From CSP1-4 sp963777975 (lineage in GTDB: Bacteria; Chloroflexota; Limnocylindria; Limnocylindrales; CSP1-4): 64,000 bases of DNA. Positions 36,807 through 45,826 of this stretch are shown here, piece after piece. Both the position numbers and the translations under genes were made by a program. The DNA lies in NCBI GenBank assembly GCA_963777975.1, contig CAVZSO010000004.1, forward strand, positions 41,520-105,519, read 5' to 3'. A model generated the notes under the pieces. The model saw nothing but the letters and a program-made list of their open reading frames with translations. It ran no database searches and had not been told where the DNA came from. Positions within the stretch are counted from its first letter, which is position 1, and every line of letters begins with the position of its first letter.

Positions 36807-38135
36807 TCTCGCACCTCCAAGGCCATCGATAGGACAGACAGACTGCCAGCCGGCCGGAGTCGATGGCACCGGCGGTCGGGCCGCGTGGCGGTGGTTATCG
36901 GTACTGCGGCCATCGTGCTGTCGGGCTGCACGGCAGGCCTGCCGGAGGGCACGTCGAATGCGACGGCCGCGCCTCTCCCCAGTGCGTCACCCTCTCCGGC
37001 TCCGGACCTCTGGACGTCGCATGCGACCGGAGACATGATCACAGCGCGCGCCGAGCACACAGCTACCTTGCTCCCCGACGGCCGGGTCCTGGTCGTCGGT
37101 GGTCTGGATTCCACCGACGAGCAGACCCAGCAGTCGCTGGCTTCCGCCGAGCTGTACGACCCGAGCACGGGCACGTGGGGTTCAACGGGCTCGATGGCGA
37201 CGCCACGCGCGAGGCACACGGCCACGCTCTTGCCCGACGGCAAGGTCCTTGTCGTCGGCGGCTACTGTGGGCGGCCCACGAAGGGATGCCCATTGCTTGG
37301 CGATCCCGACCACGCCATCGACCCAGACGGTGCGATCTCGCTCGCCGAGCTGTATGACCCGAAGACCGGGACGTGGAGCCCCACCGGCAGCATGACGACG
37401 ACCAGGTTCTCGCACACCGCGACCCTGCTCGCCGACGGCCGGGTCCTCGTGGCCGGTGCCGAACACGGCATGCCGGATGCGATCTTGGCGTCCACCGAGG
37501 TCTACGACCCGTCGACCGGCAGATGGACGGCGTCCGGCGACATGATCACGGCCCGGACGCAGCAGTTTGCCATCATGTTGCGCGACGGCAAGGTCCTCGT
37601 CGGGGGCGGCATCGGACCGATCTCATCGACGGCGCACGACTTCCTGGTCTCCGCTGAGCTCTACGACCCGATCTCCGGCACCTGGACTGCGACCGGCAAC
37701 CTCCTTACCCCGCGCGGCCAGGGTGGCACGGTCGCAGTGCTGAACGACGGCAAGGTGCTCGTCGCCGGCGGTGGTGGAGTGGGCGACGCGATGCTTGCCT
37801 CATCCGAGCTCTACGATCCGGACAACGGGTCCTGGACCACAGCGGCGAGCATGAGCGGCCGACGAGGAGGATCCGCTTCGGTGTCGTTGCCCGATGGTGA
37901 CGTCTTCGTGGTCGGCGGCTTTGACGTCGGGAACGAAAGCGGCCACGGCAGCGAGACGGCCGAGCTATTCGACCACGACGCGGCGACTTGGAAGGTCGTC
38001 CGCACGATCGTCAGGCCGCGTTTCGCCCACACCGGCACGCTGCTCGCAGATGGCCAGGTCCTCGTTGCTGGTGGATACGTCGGAGACGGCGTGGGATCGT
38101 CTGCCGAGCTCTACGACCCGGCCTCGGGGCGCTGA
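36804..38135 (+). CDS. Kelch-repeat lipoprotein, seven repeats
   Basis: 443 residues. The twin-arginine-like charged start (GRSRWHRRSGRVAVVIG) leads into a lipobox LSGC (Cys49), so the protein is probably a surface lipoprotein. After an Ala/Ser/Pro linker come seven Kelch units, each with D-G-K/R-V-L-V-x-G-G and ELYDPxTGxW, enough for one complete beta-propeller. It should bind a ligand or a partner outside the cell. Start GTG 36804 is set by the promoter block and by the shared N-terminal peptide (MSRTSKAID here, MTRTSEAID in the sigma gene). The promoter suggests it is a target of the sigma factor encoded next. Confidence 0.85.
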   Translation: MSRTSKAIDRTDRLPAGRSRWHRRSGRVAVVIGTAAIVLSGCTAGLPEGTSNATAAPLPSASPSPAPDLWTSHATGDMITARAEHTATLLPDGRVLVVGGLDSTDEQTQQSLASAELYDPSTGTWGSTGSMATPRARHTATLLPDGKVLVVGGYCGRPTKGCPLLGDPDHAIDPDGAISLAELYDPKTGTWSPTGSMTTTRFSHTATLLADGRVLVAGAEHGMPDAILASTEVYDPSTGRWTASGDMITARTQQFAIMLRDGKVLVGGGIGPISSTAHDFLVSAELYDPISGTWTATGNLLTPRGQGGTVAVLNDGKVLVAGGGGVGDAMLASSELYDPDNGSWTTAASMSGRRGGSASVSLPDGDVFVVGGFDVGNESGHGSETAELFDHDAATWKVVRTIVRPRFAHTGTLLADGQVLVAGGYVGDGVGSSAELYDPASGR

Positions 38136-38205
38136 GTACGCGTGATGGCTCGGTCTGGATCGCTGGCCAGCATTGACAGTCGTCGCGCGATGCGTGACGC
38201 GAAAC

Positions 38206-38242
38206 TGAAGGTTTGGCCACGGTCCTTCGTCATGTCATCGTG
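38206..38242 (+). promoter_or_regulatory. ECF-type promoter of the sigma gene, probably self-activated
   Basis: TGAAG (38206-38210), 17 bases, CGTCAT (38228-38233), six bases, GTG (38240). The same layout is found before the Kelch lipoprotein. A TGAAx/CGTC pair at 16-18 bp is typical for ECF sigma promoters, and self-activation is usual for the class. Confidence 0.7.
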
Positions 38243-38806
38243 ACGCGTACCTCTGAGGCCATCGATGTGACAGACAGCCAGCCGGTCGTGGTCAGCGGGA
38301 CCGGCGACCGGGCCGCCGCCTTCCGGCATCTCGCCGACGAACATCTCGATGCGGCCTACCGATTGGCGCGTGCCATCCTTCGCGACCCGACCGAAGCCCA
38401 GGATGCGACCCACGACGCGATCGTCCAGGCATGGCGCAAGTGGTCGACGCTGCGCGACCCATCGCGCTTCAAGCCGTGGTTCGATCGCATCCTGGTCAAC
38501 ACGTGTCGCGACCGGCTGCGCTCACCGCGCTGGCAAGCCAGGGACATCTCGACCGAGGTCGCCGTCGCCTCCGGGGACCCATTCCGCCAGGCGCATGACC
38601 GCGACGTGCTCGGGACCGCGATCGCCTCGCTCTCGCCTGACCATCGCGTGGTCGTCGCGCTCCGCTACTACTTGGATCTCCCGGTCGAGGACATCGCCAG
38701 CCGGCTGGGCATCCCGTCCGGCACCGTCCACTCGCGCCTGCACTACGCGCTCAAGCAGCTGCACGCCTCGATCGACGCCGACAACGCCAAAGGGACCTTC
38801 CGATGA
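38240..38806 (+). CDS. ECF RNA polymerase sigma factor
   Basis: 188 residues from GTG 38240. Region 2: FRHLADEHLDAAYRLARAIL, EAQDATHDAIVQAWRKW and RFKPWFDRILVNTCRDRL. Region 4: SLSPDHRVVVALRYYLDLPV with the HTH EDIASRLGIPSGTVHSRLHY. The leaderless GTG gives an extra N-terminal peptide shared with the Kelch lipoprotein; GTG 38267 is a later in-frame option. The gene overlaps its partner by four bases (ATGA). It probably recognises TGAAG-N17-CGTCAT. Confidence 0.92.
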   Translation: MTRTSEAIDVTDSQPVVVSGTGDRAAAFRHLADEHLDAAYRLARAILRDPTEAQDATHDAIVQAWRKWSTLRDPSRFKPWFDRILVNTCRDRLRSPRWQARDISTEVAVASGDPFRQAHDRDVLGTAIASLSPDHRVVVALRYYLDLPVEDIASRLGIPSGTVHSRLHYALKQLHASIDADNAKGTFR

Positions 38807-41273
38807 CCGACCACGACCTCGAGCAGCGCCTTCGGACCTGGTATCAGGCCGAGGTCGGTTCGAACGAGACGGCGCCACTCGCTCTCCGCGCGGACCTGGC
38901 CGCCATCGTGGCTCCCCAGCCGGCCCTGACGCGCCTCCTCGGCGGACGACGCGCGGCGACGCTGCTGGCGGCTGCGGCGATCCTTGCCGCCCTGCTCGTC
39001 GTCGGCGCCATCGCCGTGGGAACCGCGCTGCTCCGGGAACCAGCCCTCGTACCGCCGACCCACAGGGCGACCGCTATCGAGTCGCCCGGTCCGACCGCCT
39101 CGGACGATCCCTCCCTGACGCCACAGGCGGCGTTCCCGATCAGCCAGGATTCGTTCACGGGCCTGGATCAGGTCTACCTCGGCCCCGACTCGGTCGGCTG
39201 GGTGACGACGGCGTCCGGCATCTTCCGCTCCGAGGACATGGGTGCCACCTGGACCCAGCTTCAGCCGCCAGGTTGGTCGACCACGGCTGCGACGAGGCTG
39301 GTCGACGCCGACACGATGTACGTCACGTCCGACAGCATGCCGATGCGGGTCGCTGCCACACACGACGGCGGCCGGACATGGGTCCAGGCGACCATCGACG
39401 ACCCATCGAGCGCGGGCAGCCCGACCCTCTCGTTCCTGACGCCGCTCAAGGGGTTCCTGACGTTCGGCGACAAGCAGGGTGATCGGCATCTGCGCGTCTT
39501 CGCGACCACCGACGGCGGCGCGACCTGGAGCGGTCCAAAGGCTGGCAGGGTGCCGGTCATCGAGGCCAGCATGGGCAAGATCGAAGGCCCTTCCGGGGGC
39601 GTGCTGTACCTCTACTCGGGCAAGTACGACAACAAGCCCTTCAACAACGACATCGTCTGGTCGATGGACGGCGGTGCGACCTGGCAGACGCGCACCTTCC
39701 CGATCGGCGAGGGATCGCGCAAGAACGATCAGAAGTTCATCCAATGGATCTCGCTGGCGGACGGCGGCGGGATCGTGATGGCGATCTCGGCCGGCGACGA
39801 AGTGCCGTCGGTCTGGCAGAGCGACGACGACGGGCGGTCATGGCACCTCCTCAAAGCCCTGCCTCCCGAGATCGCCGGCATGGCGGCGGACTTCGTGTCG
39901 CCGACCGAATGGATCCTCTACCAGGAGGATGGGTCGGCGGTCCGGTCCACGGTGGACGGTGGCGCCACCTGGCGCACGACGAAAGGCACGGACGCGTCGA
40001 TCCGCCTGGACAAGGTGAGCTTCGCCTCGCCGGACCGTGGCTGGGCAGTCGAGGAGTGCTCCGACTCCAGGCCGGCGGACGCGAACTGCGATGGGACGTC
40101 TGGCGACACTGTGTTCTTCGCGACGACCGACGGCGGGCGCACGTGGACCCGCATCGGTCAGCCAACGGTCGCCCCGAGCCCGACACCGACCCCGGTCGCC
40201 TCGTCAGATGGCAGTGCGTGGAGGAGCGCCGGAACGATGCTCGGCGGCGCGACGGCGGCCGTGGTGCGGGGCTCTCGGCCTTCAGGCTCCACGACGGCAG
40301 GGTAATCGTGGTCGCCGGCCAGGGCGCACCGGGATCGGCTGAGCTCTACGACCCCGTCAGCGGGCTGTGGAGCAGCACACCACCGCTGATCCACTCGCGC
40401 GATGGGTTCCCGTCGGCCGCGCTCCTCCGAGATGGCAAGGTGCTGATCCTTGGCGGCGTCTCGTCGGTCGGCGGCCAAGAGAAGACCGCCGAGATCTTCG
40501 ACCCGGAAACGGGCCGTTGGGAGGACGCCGGCAAGATCCGGGAGTGGTTGTCCTTCAGCAAGATGGTCGTGCTGCCTGATGGCCGTGTGCTCGTCCTGGG
40601 TGGCTGGCATCCTCCCGACGGGACCGGATCGGCAGGGGTCTACGACCCTTCGAACCACAGGTGGACGGTGGCCGCGACTCCGGCACGCTACGGTGGCGGC
40701 TTCACGGCGACCCTCCTGGCCAACGGGCTCGTCCTTGTCGCGGGCGGGTCAGATGACGAGGGGCACCCTCTGGCATCTGCGCAGCTTTACGACCCGGCCA
40801 CGGATACGTGGGCTGCCACCGGGGCCATGACTGCACCGCGTGTCGACCATACGGCCACCCAGTTGACGGACGGTCGAGTGCTCGTTGCGGGCGGAGCCAA
40901 GACGTTCGCGGGCAAAGGCCTCCCCTCCGCTGAGATCTACGACCCGAGCACGGGCACATGGACCGCTACCGGCAGCATGGGCGAGGTACGTGGCGGCTTC
41001 ACGGCCACATTGCTGGCGGACGGGCGCGTGCTCGTCGCAGGCGGATACGCAGAACATCCCTTTGCAGAGACCGTCGGCGAGCGCGCCGAGCTCTACGACC
41101 CGACCACCGGCACCTGGACTGCCACGGCCGGGATGGCCGTTCAACGCGCCGGTCACGTGGCCACGCTCCTCGGCGACGGCACCGTCCTCGTGGCGGGCGG
41201 CTACGAACCCGGGAGCGACGACTGGCTGGCGACGGCCGAACGGTATCGGCCCGGCACGGCGACGAGCCCATGA
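38803..41273 (+). CDS. Membrane sigma-factor partner with BNR and Kelch propellers, one frameshift
   Basis: About 823 residues when repaired. A short cytoplasmic part (MTDHDLEQRLRTWYQAEVGS) likely binds the sigma factor, then one membrane helix (AATLLAAAAILAALLVVGAI). Outside lie seven Asp-box/BNR repeats (for example GATWTQLQ, GRTWVQAT, GATWQTRT, GRSWHLLK, GATWRTTK, GRTWTRIG), enough for one propeller. A frame change near 40265 precedes seven Kelch repeats (DGRVIVVAG, DGKVLILGG, DGRVLVLGG and so on) to the stop at 41273, a second propeller. I infer an anti-sigma factor with a large outer sensor. No zinc anti-sigma motif is present. Confidence 0.78.
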
Positions 41274-41412
41274 TCGACAAGCCGACCTCGCACCTGAGAC
41301 GAAGGCGTCACCATCACCGACCGGCTGGCAGGCTACGAAGACTCCGGATGGCCCTTCTCGGCTAGGCGTCTGACGCGCACGATCGATCGCGGATCGTCGC
41401 AAGGAGATGGCC

Positions 41413-41971
41413 ATGAAGGTGCTTGTCGTCTATGCCAGTCGTCACGGGGCGACCCGCGGGATCGCGGAGCGGATCGCCGAAACGCTCGCTGGGCAGGGTC
41501 TCGAGGTCGCCGTCCGAGCCGCCAAGGAGGCTGGCGATGTCTCCGGCTTCGACGCGTTCGTCATCGGTAGTGCCGCCTACATGGGGCGCTGGTTGGAGGA
41601 CGCGACATCGTTCGTCAAGCAGCACCGCGCGTCTGCTGGCCGAGCGGCCAGTCTGGCTGTTCAGCAGCGGCCCAGTCGGGACCGACCGCGTCGACGCCAA
41701 GGGTCGCGACGTCCGGACCTCGGCTGTGCCCAAAGAGTTCGCCGAGTTCCGCGACATGCTCCAACCCATGGAGGAACGGGTCTTCTTCGGCGCCTACGAC
41801 CCCAGCGCGCCTCCGGTCGGGATGGCGGAGCGATTGGGCATGCAGGTGATGCGGGCGATGCCGGCTGCCCGTGACGCGCTTCCAGCAGGTGACTTCAGAG
41901 ACTGGCCCGAGATCGAAGCCTGGGCTGCGTCCATCGGCGACGCGCTTACGGTGGCGGCGGCGACCGCCTGA
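41413..41971 (+). CDS. Flavodoxin-domain protein, one frameshift
   Basis: About 185 residues. The FMN phosphate loop VVYASRHGATRGIAERIAET is at the N-terminus, followed by DAFVIGSAAYMGRWLEDATS. Near 41630 the frame changes and continues with ERPVWLFSSGPVGTD and FRDMLQPMEERVFFGAYD, ending in FRDWPEIEAWAASIGDAL. This resembles HemG-type protoporphyrinogen oxidase/menaquinone-dependent flavodoxins, but the assignment is not secure. The start is ATG 41413 rather than 41407, because AAGGAG at 41401-41406 would abut the earlier ATG and is six bases from the later one. Confidence 0.83.
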
Positions 41972-42424
41972 TCAGTCGGCCCAGAACAGCGGTGCGCTCA
42001 CGGCGAGCAACACGGTTGAGAGGACCACGACCACGAGTCCTGAGAAGAGCGGCGTTGGCGGAGCCTGACCGGGCGCGATGCCGAGGGCAAGGATGAGGAG
42101 CATGGTCGCGGCTCCCCAGATGGGCAGGACCCACATCGCCCACCAGGCCCATCGTCGATGCTCCCGAAAGGCGAAGAGGACGATGCTCGAGAGCAGCGTC
42201 GCGATGACGACCAGACACAGGCCACCGACGCGGACGCCGTAGTCGGCCAGGCGGTACCCGCCTTCGCCCTCGGTCTGGATCTGCGCGGCGGTCTGCCCGG
42301 TCAGACCGAGCGGCACACTCGGATCTTCAGCCACGCCCATGAGGAGGGCCCAGAGTCCGACCAGCCCGATGAGGACGACCAACACGAGCAGACCCCGCCA
42401 GGCGTTACGTTGCAGCCACCGCAT
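41972..42424 (-). CDS. Four-helix membrane protein of unknown function
   Basis: 150 residues with four hydrophobic helices: LLVLVVLIGLVGLWALLMGV, GLCLVVIATLLSSIVLFAF, WAMWVLPIWGAATMLLILAL and FSGLVVVVLSTVLLAVSAP. A polar loop between helices 1 and 2 (TGQTAAQIQTEGEGGYRLAD) probably faces outward. No family is recognised. GAGGTG lies six bases before the ATG. Its stop codon directly abuts the flavodoxin stop, so the two genes converge with no space for a terminator. Confidence 0.75.
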   Translation of the reverse strand: MRWLQRNAWRGLLVLVVLIGLVGLWALLMGVAEDPSVPLGLTGQTAAQIQTEGEGGYRLADYGVRVGGLCLVVIATLLSSIVLFAFREHRRWAWWAMWVLPIWGAATMLLILALGIAPGQAPPTPLFSGLVVVVLSTVLLAVSAPLFWAD

Positions 42425-42466
42425 CAGGCACCTCGGACGACGTGATCGCTAGTGTGGTCTGTGAAG

Positions 42467-43879
42467 CTACCCGCGTGGCTCGATCGGCGCGGACATCGGC
42501 GCCAGGCGCTCTGGCGGGACGGCCGCGTTGATGCCGTCGTCGTCGGTCGCCACGTGCTCGCCCCAACGATCCGAGACCGGCCGGATGAGCCAGTAGCCGA
42601 CGATCATGGTCACGATCAGGCTGAGCACGGCGATCTGGTAGGCGCCGTTCCCGAGGGTGTCGAAGAGCAGGAAGATGAGCAGGCCGTAGATCGACTGGCC
42701 GACGACCTGTGAGCCCTTGCCGACCAGCCCGTAGAGCCCGAAGAACTCGCCCAGCTTGGCCGGCGGCGAGAGGCGGATCATGAACACGCGATCGGCGACC
42801 TGGACGCCGCCCAGGCCGCTGCCGACGATGGCGCCGGCGACCAGGAAGATGGCGATGCCCGAGACCGATGGCCCGATGCCGATGGCGATGGCGCCGAGGA
42901 TCAGCCCGATGGCCCACGACGCCAGCACCCAGAGGAGCGTCCGCTTCGGCCCGAAGCGATCGACCAGCCAGCCCCAGACGAAGCTGGCCAGGACCGCGAT
43001 CACCGTCAGCATCAGCGAGATGACCACGAACTGGGATTCGGTCAGGCCCATGGCTCGCACGGCGATGACGCTCATGACCACGATGATCGTGTTGACCGCG
43101 TCGCTGTAGAAGAAGCGCGCCACGAGGAAGCGGAGCAGGCCCGGGATGGCCCGCGCGTCGCGGATCGACTGCGGCAGCTGACCCATCGCAGCCGGCACGT
43201 CGCGGAGATGGAAGCGCTCGTCGCTCGTCGCCCGCTCGCGCACGAAGACGAAGATGGGCACGGCGAAGACCGCGAACAGGATGCCGGCGACGACGAAGAC
43301 CCCATCGAGGACGATGACGCCGAGCTGGATGAGGATCAGGAACAAGACGCCGGCGGTGATCGTGCCCAGGTAGCCGATGCCGACGCCGATGCCAGACAAT
43401 CGGCCCCGGGACTCGGGCCGGCTGACGGTCTTCAGCGTCGCGTCATAGAAGATCAATGCGGCCTGGTAGGCGAAGTTGGCGACGGCGAAGAGGACGGCCC
43501 CGAGGACCGCCGGCATGAAGCCGATGATCGACGAGGGCACGATGACCAGGACCGTAAAGAAGAGCAGGAACGGCAGACGACGACCGCCGCGGTCGCTCAT
43601 CGCGCCGAGCACGGGCGAGAAGAGGGCGTTCAACCCGACGCTGATGACCACGGCCGCGCTGAAGATCGCCTGACCGCTGGCCTGGCCCAGGCCACGCTCC
43701 GGCGCGGTCAGCCAAAGGCCCATGGCGAACGAGACGACGGCGTAGCTGAAGACCGTGTTGGCGAAGTCGTAGAGCGCCCATGAGAACGGGACACGCGCCA
43801 TGCCGCTCGGCGTCAGCGATCCCAGGTCGAGCAGGCTGCGGTGGGGCGCCGCCCTCACGGTGTCGCCGGCCGCCGTCAT
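42467..43879 (-). CDS. Major facilitator transporter, UMF1 (Atg22-like) family
   Basis: 470 residues with about 12 helices. The opening SWALYDFANTVFSYAVVSFA is diagnostic for the UMF1/Atg22 group, followed by LGAMSDRGGRRLPFLLFFT and SRGRLSGIGVGIGYLGTITA, and VGKGSQVVGQSIYGLLIFLL late in the chain. Bacterial members are uncharacterised; fungal Atg22 exports amino acids from vacuoles. ATG 43879 is taken as start (ATG 43801 is a shorter option). The frame upstream to 44836 is open only because it shadows the opposite gene. Confidence 0.88.
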   Translation of the reverse strand: MTAAGDTVRAAPHRSLLDLGSLTPSGMARVPFSWALYDFANTVFSYAVVSFAMGLWLTAPERGLGQASGQAIFSAAVVISVGLNALFSPVLGAMSDRGGRRLPFLLFFTVLVIVPSSIIGFMPAVLGAVLFAVANFAYQAALIFYDATLKTVSRPESRGRLSGIGVGIGYLGTITAGVLFLILIQLGVIVLDGVFVVAGILFAVFAVPIFVFVRERATSDERFHLRDVPAAMGQLPQSIRDARAIPGLLRFLVARFFYSDAVNTIIVVMSVIAVRAMGLTESQFVVISLMLTVIAVLASFVWGWLVDRFGPKRTLLWVLASWAIGLILGAIAIGIGPSVSGIAIFLVAGAIVGSGLGGVQVADRVFMIRLSPPAKLGEFFGLYGLVGKGSQVVGQSIYGLLIFLLFDTLGNGAYQIAVLSLIVTMIVGYWLIRPVSDRWGEHVATDDDGINAAVPPERLAPMSAPIEPRG

Positions 43880-43905
43880 GACCGCGTGGCGCTGCGCATC
43901 GGCGG

Positions 43906-43911
43906 ATGATA
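43906..43911 (-). promoter_or_regulatory. Possible -10 hexamer TATCAT of the UMF1 transporter gene
   Basis: TATCAT on the minus strand lies 26 bp before ATG 43879, within the divergent gap toward the ligase-like gene. No strong ribosome-binding site follows. Confidence 0.35.
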
Positions 43912-44017
43912 CGGCCGCCTTCCGGGTGCAGGAAGCCGGTTTCGTCGCACTGGTCGTGCCCGGCGTCGCGCTTGCCGTCGCATCGGGCATCGGGCGGCCC
44001 CGATCACGCTCGACGGG

Positions 44018-44023
44018 TACGAT
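44018..44023 (+). promoter_or_regulatory. -10 hexamer TACGAT of the ligase-like gene, leaderless
   Basis: TACGAT ends six bases before GTG 44030 and so fixes that start. Confidence 0.5.
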
Positions 44024-44029
44024 GGCGTC

Positions 44030-44734
44030 GTGCAGGTGCCCGAGTCCATCGATCTCACCGATCCGCTGGCCTGGCGGCCCACCGAGCCGTATGCCAAGAG
44101 CCGACCGACAGAGATCCGCGACCCCATCCTCGAACCGCGCTGGAGAGGCCGAAGGGTCCTCGCCCATTTCGAGGTCGAGCGCGCCGGTCAGGACGACGGT
44201 CCGTGGCTGCGGCTGATCGACGATGCGGGCGAGGACGCGACGGACGCCGAACCCAACGTCGTCCGCGACCTGGCCGCGGCGATCCTTTGTCTCGACGCCG
44301 TCATCGACGGCTATCTGACCCCCGAGGCAACCCGGACCGGTGAGGGCGCGCTGACCACGACCGCCATCCAGACGTCGCGCTTCGGGACCTTCATCCGTGC
44401 CCCGGAGATGGACGTCGCCGAGCCCATGCCATCGGCCGACGAGCCGCCGTCGCGGGTCGCCTTCGTGGCTATCGACCTCCTGCGCATCGATGGCCAGGTC
44501 ATCCTCGATGTCCCACTCCTGGAGCGGAAACGCATCCTCGATGGCCTCATCCGGCAGAGCGACCTGGTGCGCGTGACACCGTATACGCGCCCGCCGATCC
44601 GCTCCTGGCTGACTTCGTGGAAGGCGGCCGGCTTCGAAGGCGCCGTCCTCAAGGCGGCCAACAGCCGCTACGTTCCCTCCTCGATCACCGACCAGTGGAC
44701 GGTCGTGACCAAGCTCAGCGCCGTCAAGTCGTGA
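44030..44734 (+). CDS. Degenerate ATP-dependent DNA ligase-like protein
   Basis: 234 residues resembling the adenylation domain of LigD-type ligases. Motif III-like FVAIDLLRIDGQVILDVPLL followed by ERKRIL, motif IV-like GFEGAVLKAANSRY and motif V-like WTVVTKL can be aligned by eye. The adenylated lysine motif KxDG is not found; the expected place reads RGRRVLAHFEVERAG. The protein is therefore probably not an active ligase; it could bind nucleotide or DNA, or have another role. The next gene starts within its stop codon (GTGA), so the two are coupled. Confidence 0.6.
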   Translation: MQVPESIDLTDPLAWRPTEPYAKSRPTEIRDPILEPRWRGRRVLAHFEVERAGQDDGPWLRLIDDAGEDATDAEPNVVRDLAAAILCLDAVIDGYLTPEATRTGEGALTTTAIQTSRFGTFIRAPEMDVAEPMPSADEPPSRVAFVAIDLLRIDGQVILDVPLLERKRILDGLIRQSDLVRVTPYTRPPIRSWLTSWKAAGFEGAVLKAANSRYVPSSITDQWTVVTKLSAVKS

Positions 44735-45813
44735 CCGTGGCGGCGCCGGCGAGAGACGCGTCGAAGACGAACTTGCCCATCGCGGTGCGCCGTGCGCAGG
44801 CGTCCGACAGGGAGGCCGTCCTGTCCTTCGCCACACGGACCTGGGATGGCTGGGATTACATCCCGGAGGTCTGGGAAGACTGGCTGGCGGCCACCGATGG
44901 CGTCCTCCTCGTCGCCACCTCGCAAGCCGACGATCGGCCGATCGCGCTCACCCGCCTGGCGGTCCTGAGCGACGATGAAGGCTGGCTGGAGGGGATCCGC
45001 GTCGACCCCGCCGTGCGTGGTCGTGGCGTAGCCACCAACCTGCAGATCGCCGAGCTCGCCTGGGCGCATGCCCACGACCTTCGCGTCCTGCGCTACATGA
45101 CCGGTCAGGGGAACGAGGGTTCTCTCAAGCTCGGTGCCCACCATGGCTTCACCGTCGACCGGCGACCGTCGCTTCCATGGGCGCCCCACCGACGACAGCG
45201 CCGATCCGGGTGATCGCTCGTCCGTCGCTACGAGCTCTCGACGACACCGGCACCATCCTGTCGTCGCGCGCCGCCGATGCGGCCATCGAGGCACGCCTGG
45301 TCGACGGTGGACGGAGACGCGACCTTCCAGGCGGGTGGCCGCCTGTACGAGATCCGGCCCTGGGCGCTTCAGCGGCTCGACCGTGAGCGGTTCGCAGCGC
45401 ACGTCCGTGCGGGCGAGGTGCTCCTCGATCCAGGCGGGCCGGCGGTCGCCATCATGCCTCACATCGAGGCGCTCGCCGAGGACGATCACCCGCATCTTGC
45501 CCTGCTGGCCGGCGATGGCCTCGGTGCACTCCGGCTGATGCTCGCCGCCGAGGCCGCCGCGGGCCGACCGGTCGGCGTCCGCTTGATCGACCCCGCGCCG
45601 ATGTTCGAGGACGCCGCGACGGTCAAGGCCTGGATGGATGCCGGGCTCAAGGCGCGCGACTGGGCCATCCACGTCCTGGAGCGGCAGCTGACGCCCGGCG
45701 AGGCGCTGCCACCCTCGGAGCCCGACGGGGCGCTCGTCCTGCGCGACGCGCCAGGCAAGGTCGCGGTCCCGCCGCGGATCGGGCACACATCGCGCATCGG
45801 GGTGCGGCCGTGA
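44731..45813 (+). CDS. GNAT acetyltransferase with a C-terminal extension, two frameshifts
   Basis: About 360 residues when repaired. The N-terminal half is a clear GNAT: AVRRAQASDREAVLSFATRT, LTRLAVLSDDEGWLEGIRVD, acetyl-CoA loop RGRGVATNLQIAELAWAHA and TGQGNEGSLKLGAHHGF. The frame then changes near 45165 (APIRVIARPSLRALDDTGTI) and again near 45305 (DATFQAGGRLYEIRPWALQ), continuing to RLIDPAPMFEDAATVKAWMD and a C-terminal MERQ-like helix. The C-terminal half resembles a second GNAT domain. Substrate unknown. Coupled to the ligase-like gene. Confidence 0.75.
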
Positions 45814-45826
45814 GCGGAGCTCGGCC

